NCBI GenBank assembly: GCA_964548595.1
Contig: CAZJQO010000040.1
Location: forward strand, 1 to 31,525
Origin: JAJYVH01 sp964548595
GTDB taxonomy: Archaea > Micrarchaeota > Micrarchaeia > Micrarchaeales > CABMGC01
Direction: 5' to 3'
DNA length: 31,525 nucleotides
Shown: in pieces, positions 23,005 through 31,389 of the stretch
Position numbering within the stretch: position 1 is the stretch's first letter
Layout of the letters: each line of letters begins with the position of its first letter
Program-made: the position numbers and the translations under genes
Notes under the pieces: model-generated
Told to the model about the DNA's origin: nothing
Databases searched by the model: none
Seen by the model: only the letters and a program-made list of their open reading frames with translations

Positions 23005-23195
23005 TGAACCATTACGCGTGCGGTTCTGCATATGCACCGGCTCGTTTTCCAGGTTTCCAGATGCTGGTTGGTGCCTATGGAATGCCTATTTTCCTGGGCT
23101 CCTTTTTTAACTCCGGCAGGCTGGTAAAAACAATCCAGTGCACCCAGAGGCTTCTTGCGCTTCTGCGTTCACTGCTGTATCGTCTCTGATTTCCA

Positions 23196-24968
23196 TCACG
23201 TAACGTAATACAGCTTCTGCTCGTATTCTTCAGCCACGTGCACCAGCCCGCCTGCGGCGCTGCTGTCGTATGGCGCGGCCACGAGCTCAAGGTTGGGGCA
23301 GTACTTGCTGGTATCGTTTATGTACCGCCAGTCAGGCGCGTATCCTGCGGTCACGTTTGGTATTACCACGTAGCTGCCTGCGGCGAACGAGCTGCAGTTG
23401 GATATGTCATCAAGCATAACTGTGTCCAGGTGCGGATTGCCGTCCAGGTATATGGGGAACTGCGAGTAGTCCCCTGAGGGGTAGTATATGGTGGTGTTGC
23501 TGCTTGATGACACGAACATGTTCGCTATAGCGTGCAGGCTGTAGTACTCCACGCTGACATAGTTTGACCATGAAAGGTTGACCGGTACAGAGGTTCCGAT
23601 GAGGAAGGCCACAACCGCTGACGCAAAGACGGGCTTCGGGAGCCCAAACGCACGCCCGGCGCGCCAGCTTCTTTCTGGCGCAGCACCGCTCCGGCGCCCG
23701 ATCTCTGTCATACGCACGAGCGCCATGGCTATGATGACGCACGTCGGTATGGCGATGCTGGCAAGGTACCTCACGTCCCTGAACACAAGTATCCATCTGA
23801 ACGGGTACAGCGTAAGGCCCTGCGGTGCGAACTGTATGAACGCAAAGCCCACTGCAAGCCACAGCGCCGGGAAATAGAGGCGGCCGTCTCTCCTGAAAAG
23901 AAGATAGGCTGCGGCTACTACTACGGCATAGAAGTAGAAACCTGCAGACAGGCTCTTGTTTATCAGCTGGTGGTACGCCGTTGCGGGGCTGAAGCTGCCA
24001 GACGCAAGCGCGCTTATTATCGGTTGCACGTTGTAGTATGCAAACATTGTCTGCGGGTAGTAGAGCAGGTACCGGTCTAGGCCGTTGAACGAGCCGTTTG
24101 CGTATTCTGTCGGCGCCCCTATTATGCCGTACTCCGTGTTGGCCATTGTAAGGTTGGAGTAGTACACTTGGTTCAGTGTAATCAGTGTAAGCGGGTTTCC
24201 GGACACCGAGCTGCTCAGCGCGAGTATCGCTACCAGCGCCACGGCCATGCCGGCGAACAGGTATGCAAGCATGCCGAGCCCCATCTTCCTCCTTGCGATC
24301 TCCACTAGCAAGAACAGCACTCCGGCGATGGTCGCGTATATCGCTATCGGGGTGGTGAGCAGGGAGATGACGAGCAGCAGCCCCGCCGCGAACATCCAAT
24401 GCATGGACTTCCTGTTGTGCCCGTAGAGCAGCGCCAGAAGCGCCAGCGCTGTGAAGAACATCATGGCCTCGTTTATCTCGAGGCGCGTCGCGCCGTTGAC
24501 GGCAGGTATGAAGAAGCTGAGGAGCAGGGCGGAGACCAGGCCGCATTTCTCGTTGTACGCCTCCCTGCCCAGAAGGAAAGCGATGAAGACGCTGCCGACG
24601 AACATGATTATGTTCCAGGCAGTGCTGCTGTAGATGCCGAGCCCGAAGACGTAGAAGAAGCCTGCTATGGGCAGGTATTCCAGTATCCTGCCCGCATCGA
24701 GCGACACGAAGTTGAACTGGCCGTGCAGCACGCCGATCGCAAACACCGCATACGCGTTGTCCTCGCTTAGGTTGGTGGGCCCGCTTGCGAAGGCGAGCGA
24801 GTATGTAAGGTCGAAAGCAAGGATGAGCGCGAGCAGCACATACGGCGTAATGTGCCTGATTCTTTCCCTACCTGGCACGTTGAGCGTTGCTTCCCCTGCG
24901 CCCGGCTTGCGTAATTGAGCCTTTTTGGTATGCCTTTTATGTGCTGGCTGCGTTTGCATGCTGGGCAC
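23196..24968 (-). CDS. polytopic membrane protein, PMT/ArnT-like glycosyltransferase candidate
   Basis: A 590-aa protein with a basic cytoplasmic start, about 11-12 hydrophobic helices, and a C-terminal exposed domain of about 120 aa. The first outer loop reads GPTNLSEDNAYAVFAIGVLH, with acidic residues where lipid-linked-sugar glycosyltransferases (GT39/ArnT type) have theirs. GREAYNEKCGLVSALLLSFF and ATRLEINEAMMFFTALALLA also fit that fold. The C-terminal part carries cysteines and N-x-S/T sites. It may glycosylate surface proteins or lipids; the acceptor is unknown. GTG 24968 follows an AT box at about 25000-25012. Family assignment rests on topology and motif resemblance. Confidence 0.6.
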   Translation of the reverse strand: MPSMQTQPAHKRHTKKAQLRKPGAGEATLNVPGRERIRHITPYVLLALILAFDLTYSLAFASGPTNLSEDNAYAVFAIGVLHGQFNFVSLDAGRILEYLPIAGFFYVFGLGIYSSTAWNIIMFVGSVFIAFLLGREAYNEKCGLVSALLLSFFIPAVNGATRLEINEAMMFFTALALLALLYGHNRKSMHWMFAAGLLLVISLLTTPIAIYATIAGVLFLLVEIARRKMGLGMLAYLFAGMAVALVAILALSSSVSGNPLTLITLNQVYYSNLTMANTEYGIIGAPTEYANGSFNGLDRYLLYYPQTMFAYYNVQPIISALASGSFSPATAYHQLINKSLSAGFYFYAVVVAAAYLLFRRDGRLYFPALWLAVGFAFIQFAPQGLTLYPFRWILVFRDVRYLASIAIPTCVIIAMALVRMTEIGRRSGAAPERSWRAGRAFGLPKPVFASAVVAFLIGTSVPVNLSWSNYVSVEYYSLHAIANMFVSSSSNTTIYYPSGDYSQFPIYLDGNPHLDTVMLDDISNCSSFAAGSYVVIPNVTAGYAPDWRYINDTSKYCPNLELVAAPYDSSAAGGLVHVAEEYEQKLYYVT

Positions 24969-25031
24969 CTGTGCAGGTCTCTTGCCTAACTATTTTGTAG
25001 CTTTAATAAATATTGCACTGGTAATTTGCTC

Positions 25032-25214
25032 GTGCCAGAAGCAGAGCGTTCTTTCATGCGGCTTGCGTGGGTTGGGGTAGCCGTGCTGCTGGCAGGCGTA
25101 GGCATATACCTGATAGACCTGCTGCTGCGCTTCTGGTGGCTCATAGCGCTCGCTGGCCTGTTGATGGCGATAATCGGCGCGATAGGCTGGCTCCTGTCAA
25201 AAAGCAGGAGGTAG
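25032..25214 (+). CDS. small two-helix membrane protein
   Basis: A 60-aa protein with a short charged start (MPEAERSFMR), two adjacent hydrophobic helices (LAWVGVAVLLAGVGIYLIDL and WWLIALAGLLMAIIGAIGWL) and a basic end (SKSRR). GTG 25032 lies about 26 nt after a TATA-like TTTAATAAATATT (25002-25014), giving a leaderless transcript; TTG 25026 is less likely. It is divergent from the large membrane protein and converges on the GTPase gene with a 10-nt gap. Function is unknown. Confidence 0.6.
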   Translation: MPEAERSFMRLAWVGVAVLLAGVGIYLIDLLLRFWWLIALAGLLMAIIGAIGWLLSKSRR

Positions 25215-25224
25215 GCCGGCGCGC

Positions 25225-26340
25225 TCATGATTTTGCGTACACGAGCGTCACAACATCGCCGTCCATCAGCACGTGGTCGCCGCCTGATTTCTGGCCCGCG
25301 AACCTGGCGCTCCTGCCGGTAACCAGCCCGTATCTTAGGTTCTTTGCAGCTTTTGAATGCAGCCCCTTTGCCAGGTCCATGATGCTGCTCCCCTGTTTGA
25401 GCACGAACGGCTTCGAGTAATCCGCCTCCCTGTCTTTGGGCTTCACGTATACCCTTATCAGTTCCAGGTTGCCGAATATCTCCTCCTTGAGCAGGTCTAT
25501 GTTGCTGCCGTCTGCTGCACTGACCCCGACCACGCCAGGGCCGAACTCCTTAACAACCTGCTTGATTGCCCTGTCTATTTCCTGCTCCCTCAGCAGGTCT
25601 ATCTTGTTGAGCGCTACCATGCCCTTCGTGTAAACGGCGTTGTCCACGAGCAGCGCTATCAGCTCATCGAGGTCTATGTTGCTGTAGAATATGGCCTTGC
25701 CGTTGTAGACTCCTGTCTCGTGGAGCGCCATTTCCACCTCGCGCTTGCCGGGCACCCTGTGTCCGTTGGCCTCTATGGCTATTCCACCCGTCTTCCTCTC
25801 CTCGACCAGCAGCCGCGGCTTCTCCTCGTTCACCCTTATGTCAAGGAGCGAGAGTTCCTCTCTCAGTTTGCCCAGCTGCTCCGGCGCCGTGGAATCGACC
25901 ACGAAGAGCAGGAGGTCGGCTATGCGTATCACGCTCGCTATCTGCGTTCCCGCGCCCTTTCCTGTGTGCGCGCCTTCTATCAGCCCAGGCACGTCGAGCA
26001 CCTGTATCCTGGCGCCGTTGTAGTCCAGCATGCCAGGTATTACGTCAAGCGTGGTGAACGCATAATCTGCCACCTTGGATTCGGCGTGTGTGAGCCGCTT
26101 CAGCAGCGACGATTTGCCGGCGTTCGGGAAGCCGACAAGCACAACAGTGGCGTCGCCTGACTTCCTCACACCGAAGCCCGCGCCCTTCCTGCTCTTCTTC
26201 TCAGCGAGGCTGCGCCTCAGCATCGCCATCTTGTGCCTGAGTATGCCCAGATACTTGTCGGTGGCCTTGTTGTACTTTGTTTTGGAGTACTGCTTCTGCA
26301 GCTCCTCGAGCTCCTGCCGCAGCCCTGCGTTGTCTGGCAT
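25225..26340 (-). CDS. DRG/RBG-type GTPase with TGS domain
   Basis: A translation-associated GTPase of the Obg-HflX superfamily, DRG branch. The N-terminal helical region (residues 1-60) is followed by the P-loop GFPNAGKSS (70-78), switch threonines in YAFTTLDVIPG, DVPG (116-119) and NKID (245-248). The C-terminal TGS domain spans about 295-371 and ends DGDVVTLVYAK. All G motifs are intact. ATG 26340 is 23 nt after the end of the upstream hypothetical gene. It is the last gene of a minus-strand run with GluRS. Eukaryotic DRGs bind ribosomes, so a role in translation is likely. Confidence 0.95.
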   Translation of the reverse strand: MPDNAGLRQELEELQKQYSKTKYNKATDKYLGILRHKMAMLRRSLAEKKSRKGAGFGVRKSGDATVVLVGFPNAGKSSLLKRLTHAESKVADYAFTTLDVIPGMLDYNGARIQVLDVPGLIEGAHTGKGAGTQIASVIRIADLLLFVVDSTAPEQLGKLREELSLLDIRVNEEKPRLLVEERKTGGIAIEANGHRVPGKREVEMALHETGVYNGKAIFYSNIDLDELIALLVDNAVYTKGMVALNKIDLLREQEIDRAIKQVVKEFGPGVVGVSAADGSNIDLLKEEIFGNLELIRVYVKPKDREADYSKPFVLKQGSSIMDLAKGLHSKAAKNLRYGLVTGRSARFAGQKSGGDHVLMDGDVVTLVYAKS

Positions 26341-26363
26341 GACCCTTTTCTCTTCTTTATTTA

Positions 26364-27044
26364 TTATGCCCCGCCGTTCGCCTGGTTGCCCGGCTTTGTT
26401 TTTCCGGTGCGCTGCGCCATGGAGCCCACGCTTCCCTCAAGCGACGCGTATCTCTGCCTTTTCCTCTCCAGCCCTGCCATCTTCGCGCGGCGCTCGGCTA
26501 TGCGCGACGATATGTGCTCCAGCTCCCTCTTCCTGAAGAACCTGAGCGGGCCTGCGTTGCGCCTGCGCAGCTCTGCGTCAAGCTCGACCAGTGCCTTTGC
26601 CTCGCTAGCCATCGCGCTCTCGTACCTTGCCGCGCCTTTCGAGAGATTGGACATGAAATAATCCAGCTGCGCGATTATGCTTTCTGTGTTCTTAGCCACG
26701 AGCGCTGTGCCCGCCAGCATCAGGGCGGCAAACTCCCTGCCGAACCTGGATTTGTACCCGAAGGCAAGCGCCTCCATCACCTTGGTGTAGGCGATAAGGT
26801 CGCTTCTAGACATGTGCTTTGCCCTTGTTGCTATGCTCTGCATGCAGATTGTTTCGTAGCCGAGCGAGCCGAACTCCTTGAATATCTGCGCCGCGTGATC
26901 GTTCAGAAGCTCCACGCTGCTGCTCTTGTCGCCGAGCTCCTGCTGCCACTGCTCTCTTATGACCCGCTTTATGGCGTTTGCCTCCATCGTCTCGAACGCA
27001 TTGCTGGCGCTGGTGCCCTTCGCATAGCCCCTCTTCGCATCCAC
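26364..27044 (-). CDS. hypothetical helical protein between gltX and the DRG GTPase
   Basis: I do not recognise this 226-aa protein. It is soluble and mostly helical. The N-terminal two-thirds (residues about 15-130) carry charged amphipathic helices such as NAIKRVIREQWQQEL and LIAYTKVMEALAFGYKSRFG. The C-terminal third is a strongly basic/acidic coiled-coil-like stretch (LRFFRKRELEHISSRIAERR) ending in a flexible tail. No cysteines or metal motifs stand out. The gap to gltX upstream is 16 nt and to the GTPase downstream 23 nt, so it is co-transcribed with translation genes and may share that role. Confidence 0.75.
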   Translation of the reverse strand: MDAKRGYAKGTSASNAFETMEANAIKRVIREQWQQELGDKSSSVELLNDHAAQIFKEFGSLGYETICMQSIATRAKHMSRSDLIAYTKVMEALAFGYKSRFGREFAALMLAGTALVAKNTESIIAQLDYFMSNLSKGAARYESAMASEAKALVELDAELRRRNAGPLRFFRKRELEHISSRIAERRAKMAGLERKRQRYASLEGSVGSMAQRTGKTKPGNQANGGA

Positions 27045-27060
27045 TTGGTCGCCTTTGCAG

Positions 27061-28779
27061 CTAAAGTCCTATGAATTTCTTCTCCCTTGCATCATCAAGC
27101 TTAAAAAACCCAATCCTTTCGAACTGCACGATCTCGTCCTTGCCGAGCCTGTCCACGTATTCCTCCGCATACGCGTCGCGCTCCTTCAGGCTCTCGCTGT
27201 TGAATTCCTCGCCTATGAACAGCGGCCCTATCTCGGTCAGCTTGCACCTCACGTTCCTCCTTGCGTCTACCCACTGGAACTTAGGGGCATCCAGCGCATC
27301 GTTGCCTATCGCCTTCGCCTCGATGCCGCTCTCGCCTGCCTTCTTTACCTCCACGTTGACCAGGTCCTTGAGCCTGAACTTGGATCCAATGCTGAGCGTG
27401 CCAGCATCGCTGCCGCTTATCAGCAGTTCTCCAGACGCGCTGCACTCCCTGGAGCCCAGATCCTTTGACGGATGCAGCTTCAAGCCGACCTTTGTGCCGC
27501 TCGCCAGCCCCTCGACGCTGAGCTTTGCAGGCTCGGTCACAGCGAAGAGCCTCTTCGCATGCGCGTCTATCATGCTCCTGTTCTCGGCCAGCAGCATGCC
27601 TATGCTCACTGTGCTGTCTGTCTTGCTCATGCCGAACCGCAGCACGAAGTTCCTTATAGCCTCCGGCCTTATGCCCCTGCGTCTGAGCGCAACGATTGTA
27701 AGCAGCCTGGGGTCGTCCCATCCGCTGACAAGTTTCTCCTTTATCAGCTTCCTTATGATCCTCTTTGCTGTCGGGCTCTCCTTTATCTGCAGCCTGGCCT
27801 CGTAATAGAACCTCGGGGGCTTTAATCCAAGAATGCTGAGTATCTTGTTGTCCAGCTTGTCCCATATCTCGTACTCCTTGCCCCGTATCACGTCAGTAAC
27901 GCCGTTGATGTTGTCAATCACCGGCGTGTTTATGTGGTACGTGGGCCAGACAAGGTACTTGTTGCCCTGGCGGTAGTGCTCCGCCTTCTTGATCCTGAAC
28001 AGCGTCGGGTCCCTGAAAGTCGCATCAAGCGCTTTCATGTCGCCCCTAAACCTCACTATCGCCCCGCCTTCGTCGAATTTTCCGTTAAGCATGTCGTCGA
28101 ACAGCGTTGTGTTCCTCTCAGGAGTGTTGTGCCTGTGCTCGCACTCCCTTTGCTCGGCTCTCTCCTTCTTTACCTTCTCGCTGCCGCACGTGCAGACGTA
28201 TGCGTGGCCTTTTGCAAGCAGCTCCCTGCCTTTCTCATATATGTCCTTGATGAAGTCGCTGGCGTAGTACTCTTTCTCGAACCTTATCCCCATCCACTCG
28301 GTGTCCCTCCTTATGCCCTCTACGTATTCCTGCCTGCATTTCTCCGGGTTCGTGTCGTCGAAGTATAGGTATATGCTGCCCCCGTACCTCTTCGCAAGCT
28401 CCTCGCTCAGTATCGCCTGCTTTATGTTGCCTATCTGTATGTAGCCTCCGGGTTCCGGAGGAAATCTCGTTACCACTTCTCCCTGTCTTGCGCCTTTGGC
28501 CTCTATTTTGTGCTCCGAGCTTCTTTCGCGCCTCTCCCGCTCGCGCCTCTCGAACTCCTCCGCGTTTGCTTCAAACTCTTTCCTGAGCTCGGACTCGCTC
28601 ATCTTGTTTACTTCGTCCACCGCCTCGGAAACAGCCTTTGAAACCTCGCCTATGCTTTCCCTGAGCGCCGGCTCCGATGCGAGCACCTTGCTCAGCACCG
28701 CCTTTGCGTCAGCTTTCCCGTAGTCCATGGCGTTCTTCACCGCAAACTTCACGGCAAGCTTGCGCGCGTCGTCACGCAT
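27061..28779 (-). CDS. gltX: glutamyl-tRNA synthetase, archaeal/eukaryotic type
   Basis: It charges tRNA-Glu (and, in many archaea, tRNA-Gln for later amidation). The length of 572 aa and order match archaeal GluRS: a helical N-terminal region, RFPPEPGGYIQIGNIKQA, YLYFDDTNPEK, a zinc-like CTC...C.H cluster (C196, C198, C213, H215), VWPTYHINTPVID, VSGWDDPRL and a beta-barrel anticodon domain. The signature motifs are atypical: HIGH reads QIGN (115-118), and the KMSKS-equivalent (usually LSKRK) reads TAKR (337-340). The ATG directly follows the TAG of the upstream secreted-protein gene (no gap). No second GluRS is in this window. Confidence 0.92.
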   Translation of the reverse strand: MRDDARKLAVKFAVKNAMDYGKADAKAVLSKVLASEPALRESIGEVSKAVSEAVDEVNKMSESELRKEFEANAEEFERRERERRERSSEHKIEAKGARQGEVVTRFPPEPGGYIQIGNIKQAILSEELAKRYGGSIYLYFDDTNPEKCRQEYVEGIRRDTEWMGIRFEKEYYASDFIKDIYEKGRELLAKGHAYVCTCGSEKVKKERAEQRECEHRHNTPERNTTLFDDMLNGKFDEGGAIVRFRGDMKALDATFRDPTLFRIKKAEHYRQGNKYLVWPTYHINTPVIDNINGVTDVIRGKEYEIWDKLDNKILSILGLKPPRFYYEARLQIKESPTAKRIIRKLIKEKLVSGWDDPRLLTIVALRRRGIRPEAIRNFVLRFGMSKTDSTVSIGMLLAENRSMIDAHAKRLFAVTEPAKLSVEGLASGTKVGLKLHPSKDLGSRECSASGELLISGSDAGTLSIGSKFRLKDLVNVEVKKAGESGIEAKAIGNDALDAPKFQWVDARRNVRCKLTEIGPLFIGEEFNSESLKERDAYAEEYVDRLGKDEIVQFERIGFFKLDDAREKKFIGL

Positions 28780-29397
28780 CTAGGCACCGCTCTCAGGCTT
28801 TAGCGTTACGGAGCTCGCTGTGTAGTTCCTTGTGATCTCCATGTAGACGTACACGCTTACGGAGTTGCTCGGCACACCCTTGAAAGTGGCGGGCAGGTAC
28901 TCGTTCCTGAGGCTGCTCGGCACCTCCACCGTTGAGGTGCCAGAGAGGCCTGCGATGACTACGTTGAGCGTGCTCGGCAGCTGCAGTTCCTCTGTAGTCG
29001 TGAAGCTGGTGCAGTTGGCTCCCGGGCCAAGGGCGCTGCCCAATATCGTGTAGAGCGCGTAGCTGCCCTCCTGGCCAGCTTCTATGAGCGTTATTGTGCT
29101 GTTCTCCGGCACGAAGTCTGTCACGTTCCCGTTCTTGCTCATGTTATTCAGCAGGCCGGCGAGCATGTCTGATACCTGCGCGGCGTTGCTGCACGTTACG
29201 CTTGCCTGCATCGTGCTGTTGAAGCCGAGCATCTGCGCCTTCACCGGATTTGGCGTTTGCGCGTATGCGTAGCTGCCGTTCACTGTTGTGGTCGCGCCGC
29301 TGCCAGCGCCTCCGGTGCCGAACGCGGCGTAGGAGCTGAGGAACATGGCGGCTACGAAGAGCATGCCTATCGTCTCTATCATTTTCTTGCGCTCCAT
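28780..29397 (-). CDS. secreted or membrane-tethered hypothetical protein
   Basis: An N-terminal signal/anchor (MERKKMIETIGMLFVAAMFL) is followed by a low-complexity GTGGAGSGATTT spacer and an exported domain of about 150 aa. That domain has two cysteines (VTCSNAA and GANCTSF), many N-x-S/T sites and beta-strand-like stretches. I do not recognise the family. It is the first gene of the gltX run, its stop abutting the gltX start, an unusual partner for a synthetase. ATG 29397 lies in the divergent gap shared with the soluble FKBP gene. Confidence 0.7.
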   Translation of the reverse strand: MERKKMIETIGMLFVAAMFLSSYAAFGTGGAGSGATTTVNGSYAYAQTPNPVKAQMLGFNSTMQASVTCSNAAQVSDMLAGLLNNMSKNGNVTDFVPENSTITLIEAGQEGSYALYTILGSALGPGANCTSFTTTEELQLPSTLNVVIAGLSGTSTVEVPSSLRNEYLPATFKGVPSNSVSVYVYMEITRNYTASSVTLKPESGA

Positions 29398-29460
29398 GCT
29401 ATGCCTTTAATAATTGCAGTAGCATACACTAGGCTGATTAAGCTAATTAAAGGTGACTGT

Positions 29461-30138
29461 GTGGCTTTCAAGGAAGGAGATTTTGTAAAGATAGACTACA
29501 GCGCGTGGCGCGCTGCTGACAACAAGCTGGTGTACACCACTATGAAGGAAGTGGCCGAGGCCAGCAACGAGGTTGACAAGGAAGCGGCTTACACGCCGCA
29601 GCTTGTGGTGCTGGGCAAGGGAAACGTGATAAAGGGCATAGACGACGCGCTCAGGGGCATGTCTGTCGGCGAATCCAAGAAAGTAGAGATAGAGCCCGAG
29701 GCTGCTTTCGGGGTCAAGAAACAGGAGCTGGTCAAGGTGATGCCCCTAAGCGACTTCAGGAAGAGGGAGATAGAGCCGTACCCGGGAATGCGGCTTGATC
29801 TTGATGACGCTACGGCAACAGTGAAGAGCGTGAGCTCTGGCAGGGTCATAGTTGACGCAAACCACCCGCTTGCCGGCGAGAAGATAACGTGCGAGATAAA
29901 GGTGCTTGAACTCGTGGGCAGCGACGACGCAAGGGTGAAGGCGATAGCGGGCAACTTCAGGCTCACTCCAGATTCCGCATCTGTGCAGGCGGAGACCGCG
30001 AAGGTGGTTTTCGGTGCGTCGGTAGAGAAGGATGCGGCCTACCTGGTGCGCAAGAGCGACTTTGCAAACGCTGTGCTGCGCTACATGGATAACATCAAGA
30101 AGGTAGACGTGGAGGAAGTGTACGAGAGGAAGGGCTGA
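29461..30138 (+). CDS. FKBP-type peptidyl-prolyl isomerase, long archaeal form
   Basis: A cytoplasmic prolyl isomerase/chaperone of the SlyD-like archaeal group, 225 aa. The FKBP core is GDFVKIDYSAW, GKGNVIKGIDDALRGMSVGE and EPEAAFGVKK. The insert-in-flap domain ends DANHPLAGEKITCEIKVLEL. An extra C-terminal domain (about residues 160-225) is as found in long archaeal FKBPs. GTG 29461 is preferred over upstream starts because the family begins MxFKEGDFVKIDY and a TATA-like TTAAGCTAATTAA lies about 25 nt before it. It converges on spt4 with no gap. Confidence 0.92.
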   Translation: MAFKEGDFVKIDYSAWRAADNKLVYTTMKEVAEASNEVDKEAAYTPQLVVLGKGNVIKGIDDALRGMSVGESKKVEIEPEAAFGVKKQELVKVMPLSDFRKREIEPYPGMRLDLDDATATVKSVSSGRVIVDANHPLAGEKITCEIKVLELVGSDDARVKAIAGNFRLTPDSASVQAETAKVVFGASVEKDAAYLVRKSDFANAVLRYMDNIKKVDVEEVYERKG

Positions 30139-30330
30139 TCAGCCGTTCAGATGCAGCGCGTAGGAACCGTTGGTCTTGAAGCCCATTTTCTTGGCAAGCT
30201 CCGATCGCTCGACGTTGAGTACTACTATGTAGCCTGACCACTTGCTGGTCATGTTGCTCTTTCCGCAGAGCGGGCAAGTGTTACCTTGCGATATTATCAG
30301 CCTGTCTGTCCTGCAAGCTTTTTCCACCAT
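30139..30330 (-). CDS. spt4: transcription elongation factor Spt4 (RNA polymerase subunit E'')
   Basis: The small zinc protein that pairs with Spt5 to keep RNA polymerase processive. CPLCGKSNMTSKWSGYIVVL and SELAKKMGFKTNGSYAL are diagnostic. Of the usual four zinc cysteines, C6, C19 and C22 are present, but the second position is Asp (D9, in ACRTDRL where the family has CxxC). Length (63 aa) is normal. It follows rpo7 by 4 nt, the conserved archaeal pairing. Confidence 0.93.
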   Translation of the reverse strand: MVEKACRTDRLIISQGNTCPLCGKSNMTSKWSGYIVVLNVERSELAKKMGFKTNGSYALHLNG

Positions 30331-30334
30331 GTGC

Positions 30335-30940
30335 TCATCTCTTCTTTCCGCCGGCCCTCCTCTTCTCCTTTATGCCCCTTAGCTTGTCCTCCTTTATCCA
30401 CTCCGGCTTGCCGAAGCCCTCCGGGCGCATCGTGAGCGCTATCCTCGCATCCTGTATCGTGTTCTTTATGCTTATAGTAGAAACCTTCGCGTAGACAGTG
30501 TCGCCCTTCCTTACGCTGCGCCTCGTGTTCTTCGATGTGAAGACGCCGGCCTTCCTGTCGTAGGTTATGAAGTCGCTAGTTATCTGCGAAAGGTGCACAA
30601 GGCCGTCTATGGGCCCCAGCCTCACGAACAGCCCGAAATCTGCCAGTTCCGACACCTCTCCTATAACAACCTCTTCGACTTCCAGCTTGAACGTAAGCAC
30701 GTCGAACGTCAGGTCGTGGTGCACGTTCGGGTCAGCGGGCAGTATGAAGCCGTCGCTTATGTCCCTGACGTTGTATACCGCAAGCACTATGCCCATGTCC
30801 TTGTCAAGCGTACGCTCGTACTTGCTTCTGAGCATCTCTGCAGTTGCCTTGCTTATGTCCTGGCCTATGTACTTGGGCGGCACGCTGACTGAATCCTTTA
30901 CTGTGTACGTATAGTACAACAATTCACCTAGGATAAACAC
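30335..30940 (-). CDS. rpoE: DNA-directed RNA polymerase subunit Rpo7 (E')
   Basis: The stalk subunit that pairs with Rpo4. The N-terminal tip domain contains VSVPPKYIGQDISKATAEML, DKDMGIVLAVYNV and DPNVHHDLTFDVLTFKLE. The S1 RNA-binding domain begins near residue 88 (EVVIGEVSELADFGLFVRLG, then PIDGLVHLSQI). The tail is basic (KEKRRAGGKKR). GTG 30940 is 15 nt after the stop of the PIN gene. The order Fcf1-like PIN, rpoE, spt4 is conserved in many archaea. Confidence 0.96.
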   Translation of the reverse strand: MFILGELLYYTYTVKDSVSVPPKYIGQDISKATAEMLRSKYERTLDKDMGIVLAVYNVRDISDGFILPADPNVHHDLTFDVLTFKLEVEEVVIGEVSELADFGLFVRLGPIDGLVHLSQITSDFITYDRKAGVFTSKNTRRSVRKGDTVYAKVSTISIKNTIQDARIALTMRPEGFGKPEWIKEDKLRGIKEKRRAGGKKR

Positions 30941-30955
30941 CAGTATATGAAGCGA

Positions 30956-31324
30956 TTACCTTAAAATCCCCTTCGCTGACACGCTGAAGACGCGTATCCC
31001 TGCTTTCCTTAGCCTCTCCTTCAGCGCCCTGTCGTTGGTGCACACATCGCATTTCCTGTTTGCGCTCTCCTCTACTATCCAGCTGTCGACGTAGCTGTCA
31101 TCATGCAGCACCCTGACCCTGTGCGTGCGCAGCATCAGCAGTGCAAGGGCGGCTGCCTTCCTGTTCTTGGACCTCGAGACAGAGATGCGCCCCAGCTCCT
31201 TTACGACACCGGTGGAGAGCAGTATTGTGCTGCCTGGCATCTGCTCTTCTATCGCTGCGAATACGTCCGTGCCGTTGCCCGCAGCGAAAACGATGGAACT
31301 CGTGTCTATCATCAGCTCCTGCAT
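30956..31324 (-). CDS. PIN-domain protein, archaeal Fcf1/Utp24-like (COG1412)
   Basis: A 122-aa PIN nuclease of the type that in eukaryotes (Fcf1/Utp24) acts in 18S rRNA processing. Acidic active-site residues are visible: D7 (LMIDTSS), E43 (VVKELGR), D80 or a neighbour (HDDSYVDSW) and D98 (VCTNDRALKERL). The open frame extends upstream to the window edge, but that part belongs to the IS605 element end. ATG 31324 is preferred because a TATA-like TTATAAAA lies about 25 nt upstream. It is the first gene of the PIN-rpoE-spt4 run. Confidence 0.88.
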   Translation of the reverse strand: MQELMIDTSSIVFAAGNGTDVFAAIEEQMPGSTILLSTGVVKELGRISVSRSKNRKAAALALLMLRTHRVRVLHDDSYVDSWIVEESANRKCDVCTNDRALKERLRKAGIRVFSVSAKGILR

Positions 31325-31371
31325 GTATATTATAAAACGTGCAAATTTTATAAGATTGCGAGCGGGAAAAA

Positions 31372-31389
31372 CCGCGATTTCAATCGTGG
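31372..31389. repeat. IS200/IS605-type end hairpin
   Basis: CCGCGATT (31372-31379) pairs with AATCGTGG (31382-31389), 8 bp with one G-U. Read on the minus strand, the surroundings (TTTCATCCCACGATTGAAAT then CGCGGTTTTTCCCG) have the form of the right end of archaeal IS605-type elements: TTCATCCC, hairpin, then a T-rich stretch. It marks an element end just upstream of the PIN gene promoter. Confidence 0.6.

Noticed and set aside
23001..23189. 62-codon plus-strand frame overlapping the FKBP stop (ATGA)
   Set aside because: Codon use (many CGT and TTT) is unlike the neighbours, and a T-run inside it looks like a terminator. No protein features are visible.
23410..24546. Long minus-strand open frame (378 codons) inside the large membrane protein gene
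   Set aside because: It is an out-of-frame shadow: the product is rich in Arg, His and Pro with no domain signs, while the overlapping frame has clear membrane helices.
25357..26160. Plus-strand open frame (267 codons) opposite the DRG GTPase
   Set aside because: It is the antisense of a gene with intact G motifs; the product has no recognisable features.
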